From: Mycolicibacterium moriokaense
GTDB taxonomy: Bacteria > Actinomycetota > Actinomycetes > Mycobacteriales > Mycobacteriaceae
Length of the DNA: 64,000 nucleotides
Direction of reading: 5' to 3'
Assembly (NCBI RefSeq): GCF_010726085.1
Contig: NZ_AP022560.1
Span: 1,302,001 to 1,366,000 of the forward strand
Below are positions 41,532 to 49,224 of this stretch, one piece after another (positions within the stretch are counted from its first letter, which is position 1; the number at the start of each line of letters is the position of its first letter). The notes below the pieces were generated by a model. That model did not search any database, had not been told where the DNA came from, and saw only the letters and a program-made list of their open reading frames with translations. The translations under genes were made by a program, and so were the position numbers.

Positions 41532-42747
41532 GTACGACGCACTATCGCGCGACCAACTCGCGACGCTGGTGCCGGAGCTGCTGCTCATCGGTCAGTTGAT
41601 CGACCGGTCCGGAATGGCGTGGGTGATCTCGGAATTCGGCCGCGAAGAGATGCTGCAGGTCGCCATCGAGGAGTGGATGGGTGCGAGCCCGATCTATACC
41701 AAGCGGATGCAGAAGGCGCTGAACTACGAGGGCGTCGACGTCATCACGATCTTCAAGGGCCTGCAGCTCGACATCGGTGCGCCGCCACAGTTCATGGACT
41801 TCCGCTACACCGTGCACGACCGCTGGCACGGCGAGTTCCACCTCGATCACTGCGGGGCCCTTCTCGACGTCGAGCCGATGGGCGAGGACTACGTGCGCGG
41901 GATGTGCCACGACATCGAGGACCCGACGTTCGACGCCACCGCCGTCGCCACCAACCGCAGGGCACAGATCCGCCCGATCCATCGGCCGCCGCGGACCCCC
42001 GCCGATCGTCACCCGCACTGTGCGTGGACGGTCATCATCGACGAGTCCTACCCCGAGGTCGAGGATCACCCCGCGTTGGAGGTCATTCGCCGCACGCGGG
42101 CCGCGCAGACCGAACTGAACCCGATCGACCCGAATGACGAAGGGCAGTCTGAATATTCGGGTGAGCTGATGTCCGACTTCGACTTCAGCGCCTTCTCTCA
42201 TTCGGCGCTGGTGCGGATGGCCGACGAGGTGTGTCTGCAGATGCACCTGCTGAACCTGTCGTACGTGCTCGCCGTCGGAAAGCGCTGTGGCACCAATGTC
42301 GAACTGGCCAAGTCGATCTGCACAAAGCAGCTGATCGGGCTGGCCGGTGTGGCCGCCGAGCGCATCCACCGCGCGCTCGGGTTACCCGGCGGGGTCGACG
42401 GAGCCATCGAGACGCTCCGCCTGCATCCGCTGCTGAACCCGGCCGCCTACGTCAACGCCGAATTCGGCCCGGACGTGGTGCACGTCGGCCGGTCGTCGGC
42501 GCACGAGGACGGGGCCTGGGTCTCGCTCGTGACACCGGACGAGATCCGCCCGCTGCAGGCGATCGTGCGGGCCATCGACCCGCAACTCGACGTGGAAGTG
42601 GCAGGCACCGACGAGGACTGGACGGCGCGGGTCATCGAAACGGGCACGGCGGCCAAGGAGTTCGGCGAGGTTGCGGTCGTAAAGGTCAGCGGTGGGTCGT
42701 CGTGGGTGTTCGAACCTCGGCGCTCGCTGCCCCTGACGGTTGTTTGA
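41512..42747 (+). CDS. Conserved protein of unknown function, 411 residues
   Basis: Starts at ATG 41512 (MTTMASRYDALSRD; ATG 41521 is also possible), overlapping the decarboxylase-like gene by 20 bp. The protein is mostly helical with a central region rich in His, Cys and Asp (YTVHDRWHGEFHLDHCGALL; VRGMCHDIEDPTFDAT; RHPHCAWTVIIDESYPE). Clusters of His and Asp suggest a metal or iron-sulfur site, but no family is recognised. It has no counterpart at this place in M. tuberculosis (memory). Its final codons and stop lie in the first unit of a 27-bp tandem repeat. Confidence 0.75.
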   Translation: MTTMASRYDALSRDQLATLVPELLLIGQLIDRSGMAWVISEFGREEMLQVAIEEWMGASPIYTKRMQKALNYEGVDVITIFKGLQLDIGAPPQFMDFRYTVHDRWHGEFHLDHCGALLDVEPMGEDYVRGMCHDIEDPTFDATAVATNRRAQIRPIHRPPRTPADRHPHCAWTVIIDESYPEVEDHPALEVIRRTRAAQTELNPIDPNDEGQSEYSGELMSDFDFSAFSHSALVRMADEVCLQMHLLNLSYVLAVGKRCGTNVELAKSICTKQLIGLAGVAAERIHRALGLPGGVDGAIETLRLHPLLNPAAYVNAEFGPDVVHVGRSSAHEDGAWVSLVTPDEIRPLQAIVRAIDPQLDVEVAGTDEDWTARVIETGTAAKEFGEVAVVKVSGGSSWVFEPRRSLPLTVV

Positions 42748-43408
42748 TTGTCGGCTCGGCCGACGGTTGTTTGATTGTCGGCTCGGCCGACGGTTGTTTG
42801 ATTGTCGGCTCGGCCGACGGCTGTATAGCCCCGCCCACCCACCTACGTAGATACGCCCTCAACTCGGCGCCCTTCCGAGGCGGCCTGCCCGGGTCGAGGA
42901 CGAACGACTGGATGATCCGCAGCAGATGCTCGACGAGCTCGGTGAGGTCGGCGTCGGTGTAGCCGAGACCCGCCCAGTCGACGTCGAACCGGTGCACCAA
43001 TGAGTGACCGAAATCCAGCGCCACGTCCGACGTCACCCCCTCGGTGTGCGGGTTCGGCTGGTCGGGGCTGATGAGCAAGCTGATGTGCTTGTCCTCGGGC
43101 AACCATTCGAGGGCCGTCGCGACGCCCTCCGTGATGGCTTCGGCGGGATCGGTGATTCCACTCAGATGCTCGGCAAGCCGGTCGAGGAAGTCGCTGGCCG
43201 CGTGCACGGCGGCGGCGATCAACAGCGCATCTGTACTGGGAAAGTAGCGGTACACCGTCTGACGGGTGACGCCAAGCGTGCGGGCCACGTCGCTGATGGA
43301 GAAATCGGCGCCGCGCGCGTCGATCACCCTGCTCGCGGCCTCGAGAATGCGGCTGACGGCCTCCTCATCGGATGCGGGCGCCGATCCGGCCCAGCCGTGG
43401 GTGCGCAT
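42686..43408 (-). CDS. TetR-family regulator with repeat-encoded C-terminal tail
   Basis: 240 residues. The HTH is in the first 60 residues (VSRILEAASRVIDARGADFS; RTLGVTRQTVYRYFPSTDAL) and the helical domain follows. The last 40 residues contain the nonamer QPSAEPTIK three times in a row, encoded by the 27-bp tandem repeat, and then QPSGAASAEVRTP. The gene lies 13 bp downstream of the P450 on the same strand and is its likely regulator, with a 27-bp perfect inverted repeat upstream of the P450. Its 3' end overlaps the convergent gene by 62 bp. Confidence 0.9.
   Translation of the reverse strand: MRTHGWAGSAPASDEEAVSRILEAASRVIDARGADFSISDVARTLGVTRQTVYRYFPSTDALLIAAAVHAASDFLDRLAEHLSGITDPAEAITEGVATALEWLPEDKHISLLISPDQPNPHTEGVTSDVALDFGHSLVHRFDVDWAGLGYTDADLTELVEHLLRIIQSFVLDPGRPPRKGAELRAYLRRWVGGAIQPSAEPTIKQPSAEPTIKQPSAEPTIKQPSGAASAEVRTPTTTHR
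42735..42815. repeat. 27-bp tandem repeat (three units) at convergent gene ends
   Basis: Units at 42735-42761, 42762-42788 and 42789-42815 are identical in the bases I can compare, with a partial fourth start after 42815. Each unit holds the perfect inverted repeat GTCGGC-TCG-GCCGAC at its unit boundary. On the minus strand the array encodes the QPSAEPTIK nonamers of the TetR, and on the plus strand the first unit holds the stop of the 41512 gene. Confidence 0.85.
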
Positions 43409-43421
43409 CCCCGGATAGTAC

Positions 43422-44651
43422 TCAGCCCCGGTACGAAACGGGCAGAGACTTGACTCCGTTGAGCCAGCCCGAGCGAAGTCGTTGCGGTTCGGACAGTTTG
43501 GTGATCTTCGGAATCTGATCGGCGATCTCGTTGAAGATCAGCTTGATCTCCATCCGGGCGAGGTTCGCGCCGATGCAGTAGTGCGCGCCGTTACCGCCGA
43601 ATCCGAGATGCGGATTCGGATTACGCAGAATGTTGAATTCGAACGGCCGGTCGAACACGGCCTCGTCGTAATTGGCGGAGCTGTAAAAGAGGCCGACACG
43701 CTGTCCTTCGCGGATGGACACACCGCCGATCTCGGTGTGGGTGAGCGCGGTCCGCTGGAAGCAGTGCACCGGCGTGGCCCAACGCACGATCTCGTCCGCG
43801 GTGGTTTCGGGCCGCTCGCGTCTGAACAGCTCCCACTGATCCGGATTGTCGAAGAAGGCGTTCATCCCGTGCGTCATCGCGTTGCGCGTCGTCTCGTTGC
43901 CCGCCACCGCGAGCAGGATGACGAAGAACGCGAATTCGACATCGTCGAGCGACTCGCCGTCGATGTCGGCCTCGATCAGCCGCGTGACGATGTCGTCGGC
44001 CGGGCACCGCCGCCGCTCTTCGGCCATGCTGTAGGCGTAGCCCATGAGTTCCGCATTGGCCGCCGCGTAGTCCGTCTCGAAATCCGGATCGTCGGTGTTC
44101 ATGATCGAGTTGGTCCAGTGGAACAACTTCTCGCGATCGGCCTCCGGCACGCCGAGCAGGTCGGCGATCGCCAGCAGCGGCAGCGCCATCGCGATGTCGT
44201 CGACGAAGTTGCCGGACTCCTTTTCCGCTGCGGCGCTGACGATTTCGCGGGCGGCGACGGCCAGCTTCTCCTCCAGCGTGGCGACCGCGCGCGGCGTGAA
44301 GAGTCGGGAGACGAGCTTACGCAGCCGGGTGTGCGCGGGGGCGTCGTGGTTGATCAGCAGTGCCTTGGTCAGGTCGAGCTGTTCCGGGGTGGTGCCGTCG
44401 GGCATCCGCATGACCGCGCCCTTGCGGTTGGTCGACCACAGGTCGCCGTCGCGGGAGATCGCCTTGATGTCCTCGTGGCGGCTGATCACCCAGTACCCGC
44501 CGTCATCGAAGATCGACTCCGGCTGCTCGTTCCACCACACCGGCGCGGTCTTGCGCAGTTCGGCGAATTCCTTGACGGGGATGCCCTGCAGCAGGACGTC
44601 GGGGTCGGTGAAGTCGAAACCGGCTCCGAAGGGGCATGTGCTCTGCGTCAT
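43422..44651 (-). CDS. Cytochrome P450 (CYP125-like)
   Basis: 409 residues from ATG 44651; a GTG at 44666 lies in the operator and is unlikely. I-helix AVAGNETTRNAM, ExxR TADEIVRWATP region, and haem loop FGGNGAHYCIGANLARME. The N-terminal segments GFDFTDPDVL and ELRKTAPVWWNEQP, and ISRHEDIKAISRDGDLWS, resemble the CYP125/CYP142 family that oxidises cholesterol side chains, an impression from memory. The TetR gene follows on the same strand after 13 bp, and a 27-bp palindrome lies 7 bases upstream. It has no counterpart at this place in M. tuberculosis. Confidence 0.92.
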   Translation of the reverse strand: MTQSTCPFGAGFDFTDPDVLLQGIPVKEFAELRKTAPVWWNEQPESIFDDGGYWVISRHEDIKAISRDGDLWSTNRKGAVMRMPDGTTPEQLDLTKALLINHDAPAHTRLRKLVSRLFTPRAVATLEEKLAVAAREIVSAAAEKESGNFVDDIAMALPLLAIADLLGVPEADREKLFHWTNSIMNTDDPDFETDYAAANAELMGYAYSMAEERRRCPADDIVTRLIEADIDGESLDDVEFAFFVILLAVAGNETTRNAMTHGMNAFFDNPDQWELFRRERPETTADEIVRWATPVHCFQRTALTHTEIGGVSIREGQRVGLFYSSANYDEAVFDRPFEFNILRNPNPHLGFGGNGAHYCIGANLARMEIKLIFNEIADQIPKITKLSEPQRLRSGWLNGVKSLPVSYRG

Positions 44652-44658
44652 ACCCAGA

Positions 44659-44685
44659 CCATACACTGCTGAGTCAAGTGTATGG
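44659..44685. promoter_or_regulatory. 27-bp perfect inverted repeat before the CYP125-like gene
   Basis: CCATACACT-N9-AGTGTATGG: nine-base perfect arms with a nine-base spacer. The right edge of the operator-to-start distance is 7 bases from the ATG at 44651, so a bound repressor would block the start zone. The TetR encoded downstream is the candidate regulator. Confidence 0.75.
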
Positions 44686-44744
44686 CCGGGTGTGCGTGCA
44701 GCCTGCGCAGGGGAGCGAGCGATTAGCGATTAAGGTGTGCGGTT

Positions 44745-46013
44745 GTGCGCGTCCTGGTGATCGGATCCGGTGCCCGTGAACATGCGTTGTTGCTTGCGCT
44801 GCGCCGAGACCCCGAGGTCGAGGCGCTGGCCGTCGCGCCGGGCAACGCCGGGACCGCGATCATCGCCGACCAGTACGACGTCGACATCACCAGCGGCGAG
44901 GCCGTCGTCAAGCTGGCCCAACAGATCGGTGCCGACCTGGTGGTGGTCGGGCCCGAGGTGCCGCTCGTCTTGGGTGTCGCCGATGCCGTGCGCGCCGCCG
45001 GCATCGCCTGCTTCGGTCCGACGAAGGACGCCGCGCGCATCGAGGGTTCTAAGTCATTCGCCAAGGATGTGATGGCTGCGGCGGGTGTGCGCACCGCGAC
45101 CAGCGAGATCGTCGACAACCCCGCCAACCTCGACGCCGCGCTCGACCGCTTCGGCCCGCCGAGTGGTGACCCCTCGTGGGTGGTCAAGGACGACGGACTC
45201 GCCGCGGGCAAGGGCGTGGTGGTCACCGCCGATCGCGACACGGCGCGCGCGCATGCCGCCAGCCTGCTCGATTCGGGACACCCGGTGCTGCTGGAGTCGT
45301 TCCTCGACGGCCCCGAGGTGTCGCTGTTCTGCGTCGTCGACGGCGAGACCGTCGTACCCCTGCTGGCCGCCCAGGACTTCAAGCGCGTCGGCGACGGCGA
45401 CACCGGATCCAACACCGGCGGCATGGGCGCATATGCGCCGCTGCCGTGGCTACCCGACGAGGTGGTCCGCTCGATTGTCGATGACGTCGTGAAACCCGTT
45501 GCGGCCGAGCTGGTCAAGCGTGGCAGCGCGTTCTCGGGTCTGCTTTATGCGGGGCTGGCGATCACGTCCAGGGGACCTGCGGTGGTCGAGTTCAATTGCC
45601 GCTTCGGCGATCCGGAGACCCAGGCGGTGCTGGCGCTGCTGGACAGCCCGCTGGGGCAACTGCTGTACGCGGCGGCCACTGGCAGCCTCGCCGACCAACC
45701 GCCGCTGCGGTGGCGGGACGGGGCCGCGGTGACGGTCGTGGTGGCCGCCGAGAACTATCCCGGGCGGCCGCGCGTCGGCGACGTTATCACCGGTGCGGAG
45801 GCCGACGGAGTGCTACACGCCGGTACGACGCGGCGCGACGACGGTGCGATCGTGTCGTCCGGCGGCAGGGTGCTTTCGGTGGTGGGCACGGGTGCCGACC
45901 TGAGCGAGGCGCGCGATGCGGCCTACTCGCTGATCGACTCGATTCGCCTGCCGGGCAGCCACTTTCGCAAGGACATCGGGCTGGCCGCAGCCGAGGGTCG
46001 GATCTCGCTCTAG
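44745..46013 (+). CDS. purD: Phosphoribosylamine-glycine ligase PurD
   Basis: 422 residues from GTG 44745. The start [17 protein letters not shown], the ATP-grasp segment [30 protein letters not shown] and [14 protein letters not shown] are diagnostic. It catalyses the second step of de novo purine synthesis, joining glycine and phosphoribosylamine. Its upstream 93 bp holds the divergent P450 operator, so the promoter lies in a short shared gap. The stop is followed by a long hairpin. Confidence 0.98.
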   Translation: MRVLVIGSGAREHALLLALRRDPEVEALAVAPGNAGTAIIADQYDVDITSGEAVVKLAQQIGADLVVVGPEVPLVLGVADAVRAAGIACFGPTKDAARIEGSKSFAKDVMAAAGVRTATSEIVDNPANLDAALDRFGPPSGDPSWVVKDDGLAAGKGVVVTADRDTARAHAASLLDSGHPVLLESFLDGPEVSLFCVVDGETVVPLLAAQDFKRVGDGDTGSNTGGMGAYAPLPWLPDEVVRSIVDDVVKPVAAELVKRGSAFSGLLYAGLAITSRGPAVVEFNCRFGDPETQAVLALLDSPLGQLLYAAATGSLADQPPLRWRDGAAVTVVVAAENYPGRPRVGDVITGAEADGVLHAGTTRRDDGAIVSSGGRVLSVVGTGADLSEARDAAYSLIDSIRLPGSHFRKDIGLAAAEGRISL

Positions 46014-46026
46014 CGTCGCTTTAGCC

Positions 46027-46090
46027 CCGCGAACAGACGCGTACACCCCCTAAAATCGCGAAATCAGGGGGGTTTGGCGTCTGCTCGCGG
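46027..46090. terminator. Long palindromic element between convergent genes (family 1)
   Basis: Outer arms CCGCGAACAGACGC and GCGTCTGCTCGCGG pair over 14 bases with one G.U-type mismatch, and an inner stem CCCCCT/AGGGGG lies between them. The element begins 13 bases after the purD stop and ends at the reverse stop of the esterase gene. A second, similar element is at 63213-63275. It probably ends transcription from both sides. Confidence 0.7.
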
Positions 46091-46894
46091 CTAGGCGGTG
46101 AGCAGCGGAGCCATCCATGCCACTTCTGCGGGCAGCTGCGAGCTCCAGTACGCGCCGTCGTGCCCACCGGGGGAGAAGCCGCCCGCGGGCGGGTTGGCCA
46201 GCTGCGCGACAAACTGCTTCGTCGCCGAGTAGAACGGATCGCTGGTGCCGCAGTCGATCCGGATCGGAATCGAATTCAGCGCGGGCAGGCCCCAGACGCT
46301 GTTCGCCTCGTAATCCTCGGCGCTGTCGAACGCACCCGGTGCGGCCGCACCGGGCGACGTCCACAGCGCAGGACTGACCGCGGTGATCGCCGCGGTGCGC
46401 GCCGGACCCAGCCGCGCACCGAGCAGCAGTGCGCCGTAGCCGCCCATCGACCACCCCATGAACGCGACCCGTGACGTGTCGAGGCCCTGCTCGCCGAGCA
46501 TCGGGATGAGCTCGTCGAGCACCATCGCGCCGGAGTCCTCACCGGAAGCCCGCTTGTGCCAGTACCCGCCGCCGCCGTCGACCGCCACGACCGCGACGGG
46601 CGGAATTCCTGCGGCGACCGCCTGAGCCAAACCCTGCTCCACACCGCCGGCCATCACACCCGCGGCGTCCTGGCCCTTGCCGTGCAACGCGATGATCGGC
46701 CGCAGCGGCGCCGTCTGCCCCGGCGGGCGCGCGATCGCCCAATTCGTCGCCACTCCGCCACGGGCCGCCGAGATGAACGACCCGTCGACGTAGGTGGGGG
46801 CCGCGGCCACGGGCGCCGACAGCCGCAGGGCCGCCGCCCCGGCCGCCGCGCCGACACCGAGGCGCAGCAGTGCGCGTCGACTCAGTTCAGGCAT
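46091..46894 (-). CDS. Exported esterase-like alpha/beta hydrolase (Rv0774c position)
   Basis: A 267-residue protein from ATG 46894 (ATG 46906 also in frame). The Tat signal is SRRALLRLGVGAAAGAAAL. The nucleophile elbow is GWSMGG and the protein has the esterase D-like fold; the catalytic His is likely in SPGGHDGAYWSSQL and an Asp in IDCGTSDPF. Position and sequence resemble M. tuberculosis Rv0774c, an exported esterase (memory). It probably hydrolyses an ester outside the membrane. It converges on purD and diverges from a TetR gene. Confidence 0.88.
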   Translation of the reverse strand: MPELSRRALLRLGVGAAAGAAALRLSAPVAAAPTYVDGSFISAARGGVATNWAIARPPGQTAPLRPIIALHGKGQDAAGVMAGGVEQGLAQAVAAGIPPVAVVAVDGGGGYWHKRASGEDSGAMVLDELIPMLGEQGLDTSRVAFMGWSMGGYGALLLGARLGPARTAAITAVSPALWTSPGAAAPGAFDSAEDYEANSVWGLPALNSIPIRIDCGTSDPFYSATKQFVAQLANPPAGGFSPGGHDGAYWSSQLPAEVAWMAPLLTA

Positions 46895-47022
46895 GGCGGC
46901 CATCATGCCACCGCCGCCGCAGCGTGACGGTTTCGGTCGCAGTGGACCGTTAGGGACAACTTCCCTGAGTAAAGGCTGATGATTGGCCGAAAGCCCGATG
47001 CCGCGCCGTCACGACTGGCAGC

Positions 47023-47652
47023 ATGCTAAACGTGACGGCCGCAGTCACTCCGAAGGGGGAACGCAGGCGCTATGCACTGGTCAGCGCCGCTGCCGACCTG
47101 CTCTGCGAAGGCGGGTTCGACGCGGTGCGGCACCGTGCGGTGGCCCGTCGCGCCGGCCTGCCCCTGGCCTCCACGACGTACTACTTCTCCTCGCTCGAGG
47201 ACCTGATCGCCAAGGCCGTCGAGTACGCGGGCGCGCGCGAGGCCGAACAGTTGCGGATGCGGGTGGCGGCGCTGTCACGGCGGCGCCGGGGCGCGGAGGC
47301 GACGGCCGACATCCTGGTCGACCTTCTGGTCGGCGAGGCCAATGGGTTGCGGGTCACCGAGCAGTTGATCTCGCGCTACGAGCGCTACATCGCCTGTGCG
47401 CGCCAGCCCGGGCTCCGCGACATCGAGCGACGCATCCTGCAGCAGCGCACCGATGCCGTCGTCGAAGTCGTCGAGCGGTCCGGGCGGTCGGTGCGGGTGG
47501 AACTGCTCACCGCATTGGTGTGCGCGGTCGACGGCGCCGTCGTCGCTGCGCTGGTGAGCGACGGTGACGGCCCGCGTGCGACAGCCCGCGCGACGTTGAT
47601 CGACGTGATCGACGTGCTTGCGCCCATCGACGAGCACGTCGCCCAGGTGTGA
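47023..47652 (+). CDS. TetR-family regulator (Rv0775 position)
   Basis: 209 residues. The N-terminal HTH is YALVSAAADLLCEGGFDAVR and RAGLPLASTTYYFSSLEDLI. The start at 47023 is preceded by a weak leader, and the gene lies 128 bp from the divergent esterase gene, which it may control. The order matches M. tuberculosis Rv0774c-Rv0775 (memory). No clear palindrome is seen in the gap. The long C-terminal domain would bind an unknown ligand. Confidence 0.9.
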   Translation: MLNVTAAVTPKGERRRYALVSAAADLLCEGGFDAVRHRAVARRAGLPLASTTYYFSSLEDLIAKAVEYAGAREAEQLRMRVAALSRRRRGAEATADILVDLLVGEANGLRVTEQLISRYERYIACARQPGLRDIERRILQQRTDAVVEVVERSGRSVRVELLTALVCAVDGAVVAALVSDGDGPRATARATLIDVIDVLAPIDEHVAQV

Positions 47653-47796
47653 CGTTTGCGCGTTTCGCACCGTGGATAACTAGCTCTGGGTGACTTTCAC
47701 TGGGGTTTCTCGACAACGCGCTCGGGCGTTTCCTCGACGCGGTGTCATCGATGACGGGAACAATGCGGTTCATGGCCGATCGGCAGGAGGCGCACG

Positions 47797-49224
47797 ATGA
47801 CTGATGCGGAGACCTCGGACCAGCAGCCCGAACTCAAGCGGGTGATGGGTCCGGGGCTGTTGCTGTTATTCGTCGTTGGCGACATTCTCGGCACCGGCGT
47901 CTATGCCCTGACGGGGCAGGTGGCCGGCGAGGTGGGTGGTGCGGCCTGGCTGCCATTCCTTTTGGCGTTCATCATCGCGACCATCACCGCGTTCTCGTAC
48001 CTCGAACTGGTCACCAAGTATCCGCAGGCCGCCGGCGCAGCGCTGTACGCGCACAAGGCATTCGGCATCCACTTCTTCACGTTCCTCGTCGCGTTCGTGG
48101 TCATGTGCTCGGGCATCACCTCGGCGTCGACGGCGTCGCAGGCGTTCGCGTCCAACCTCGTCAAGGGGTTCGCGCTGGACTGGGGCAAGGTCGGCATCGC
48201 GATCATCGCACTGGTCTTCATGGGGACGCTGGCTGCCATCAACCTCCGCGGCGTCAGCGAAAGTGTGAAGCTCAACGTCGGTTTGACCGCCGTCGAGATC
48301 ACCGGCCTGCTGCTGGTCATCGCCGTCGGGCTGTGGGCGTTCACCCAGGGTGGCGACCACATCGACTTCTCCCGCGTCGTCCTCTTCGAAAGCGAAAGCG
48401 AACGAAGCACTTTCGTCGCGGTGACGGCGGCGACCTCGCTGGCCTTCTTCGCGATGGTGGGCTTCGAGGACTCGGTCAACATGGCCGAAGAGACCAAGGA
48501 CCCGGTGCGGATCTTTCCGAAGGTTCTGTTGAGCGGCTTGACGATCGCGGGCATCGTCTACGTGCTGGTGTCCATCATCGCGGTGGCGCTGGTGCCCATC
48601 GGTGAGCTGACCGCGAGCAAGACGCCGTTGGTCGACGTGGTCGAGGCCGCCGCCCCCGGGTTGCCGATCGGCACGCTGTTCCCGTTCATCACGATGTTCG
48701 CGGTGTCGAACACCGCGCTGATCAACATGCTGATGGCGAGCCGGCTCATCTACGGCATGGCCCGTCAGCACGTGCTGCCCCCTGTGCTGGGCTCGGTGCA
48801 CAAGACGCGGCGCACGCCATGGGTCGCCATCCTGTTCACGACGGGGATCGCGTTCGGGTTGATCTTCTACGTATCCGCGTTCGCCAGCGACAAGGCGATC
48901 TCGGTGCTCGGTGGCACCACGTCACTGCTGCTGCTCGCGGTGTTCGCGATGGTCAATGTCGCGGTGCTGGTACTGCGCCGCGACGTGCGACAGACCGGAG
49001 GCCATTTCAAGACACCGACGGCACTGCCGGTCATCGGGTTCATCGCCTCGCTGTACCTGGTGACGCCGCTGTCGGGACGCCCGGGAACGCAGTACCTGCT
49101 CGCGGGGATCCTGCTGCTGATCGGGGTCGTGCTGTTCGGCGTCACCGTGCTGATCAACAAGCAGCTGGGCATCAAGACCAAGGGCATCATCGACCCCACG
49201 CACCTGGCCGAGACCCCGGACTAG
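47797..49224 (+). CDS. APC-family amino-acid permease
   Basis: 475 residues with about 12 membrane segments. The TM1 consensus LLFVVGDILGTGVYALTGQV and the second part AGGAAWLPFLLAF-type sequence are those of the APC superfamily (cationic amino-acid or related transporters), and EDSVNMAEETKDP in the middle fits the family TM6-7 loop. ATG 47797 has AGGAGG eight bases upstream. It probably imports an amino acid or amine. It is not at this position in M. tuberculosis. Its TAG stop shares CTAG with relZ on the other strand. Confidence 0.9.
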   Translation: MTDAETSDQQPELKRVMGPGLLLLFVVGDILGTGVYALTGQVAGEVGGAAWLPFLLAFIIATITAFSYLELVTKYPQAAGAALYAHKAFGIHFFTFLVAFVVMCSGITSASTASQAFASNLVKGFALDWGKVGIAIIALVFMGTLAAINLRGVSESVKLNVGLTAVEITGLLLVIAVGLWAFTQGGDHIDFSRVVLFESESERSTFVAVTAATSLAFFAMVGFEDSVNMAEETKDPVRIFPKVLLSGLTIAGIVYVLVSIIAVALVPIGELTASKTPLVDVVEAAAPGLPIGTLFPFITMFAVSNTALINMLMASRLIYGMARQHVLPPVLGSVHKTRRTPWVAILFTTGIAFGLIFYVSAFASDKAISVLGGTTSLLLLAVFAMVNVAVLVLRRDVRQTGGHFKTPTALPVIGFIASLYLVTPLSGRPGTQYLLAGILLLIGVVLFGVTVLINKQLGIKTKGIIDPTHLAETPD

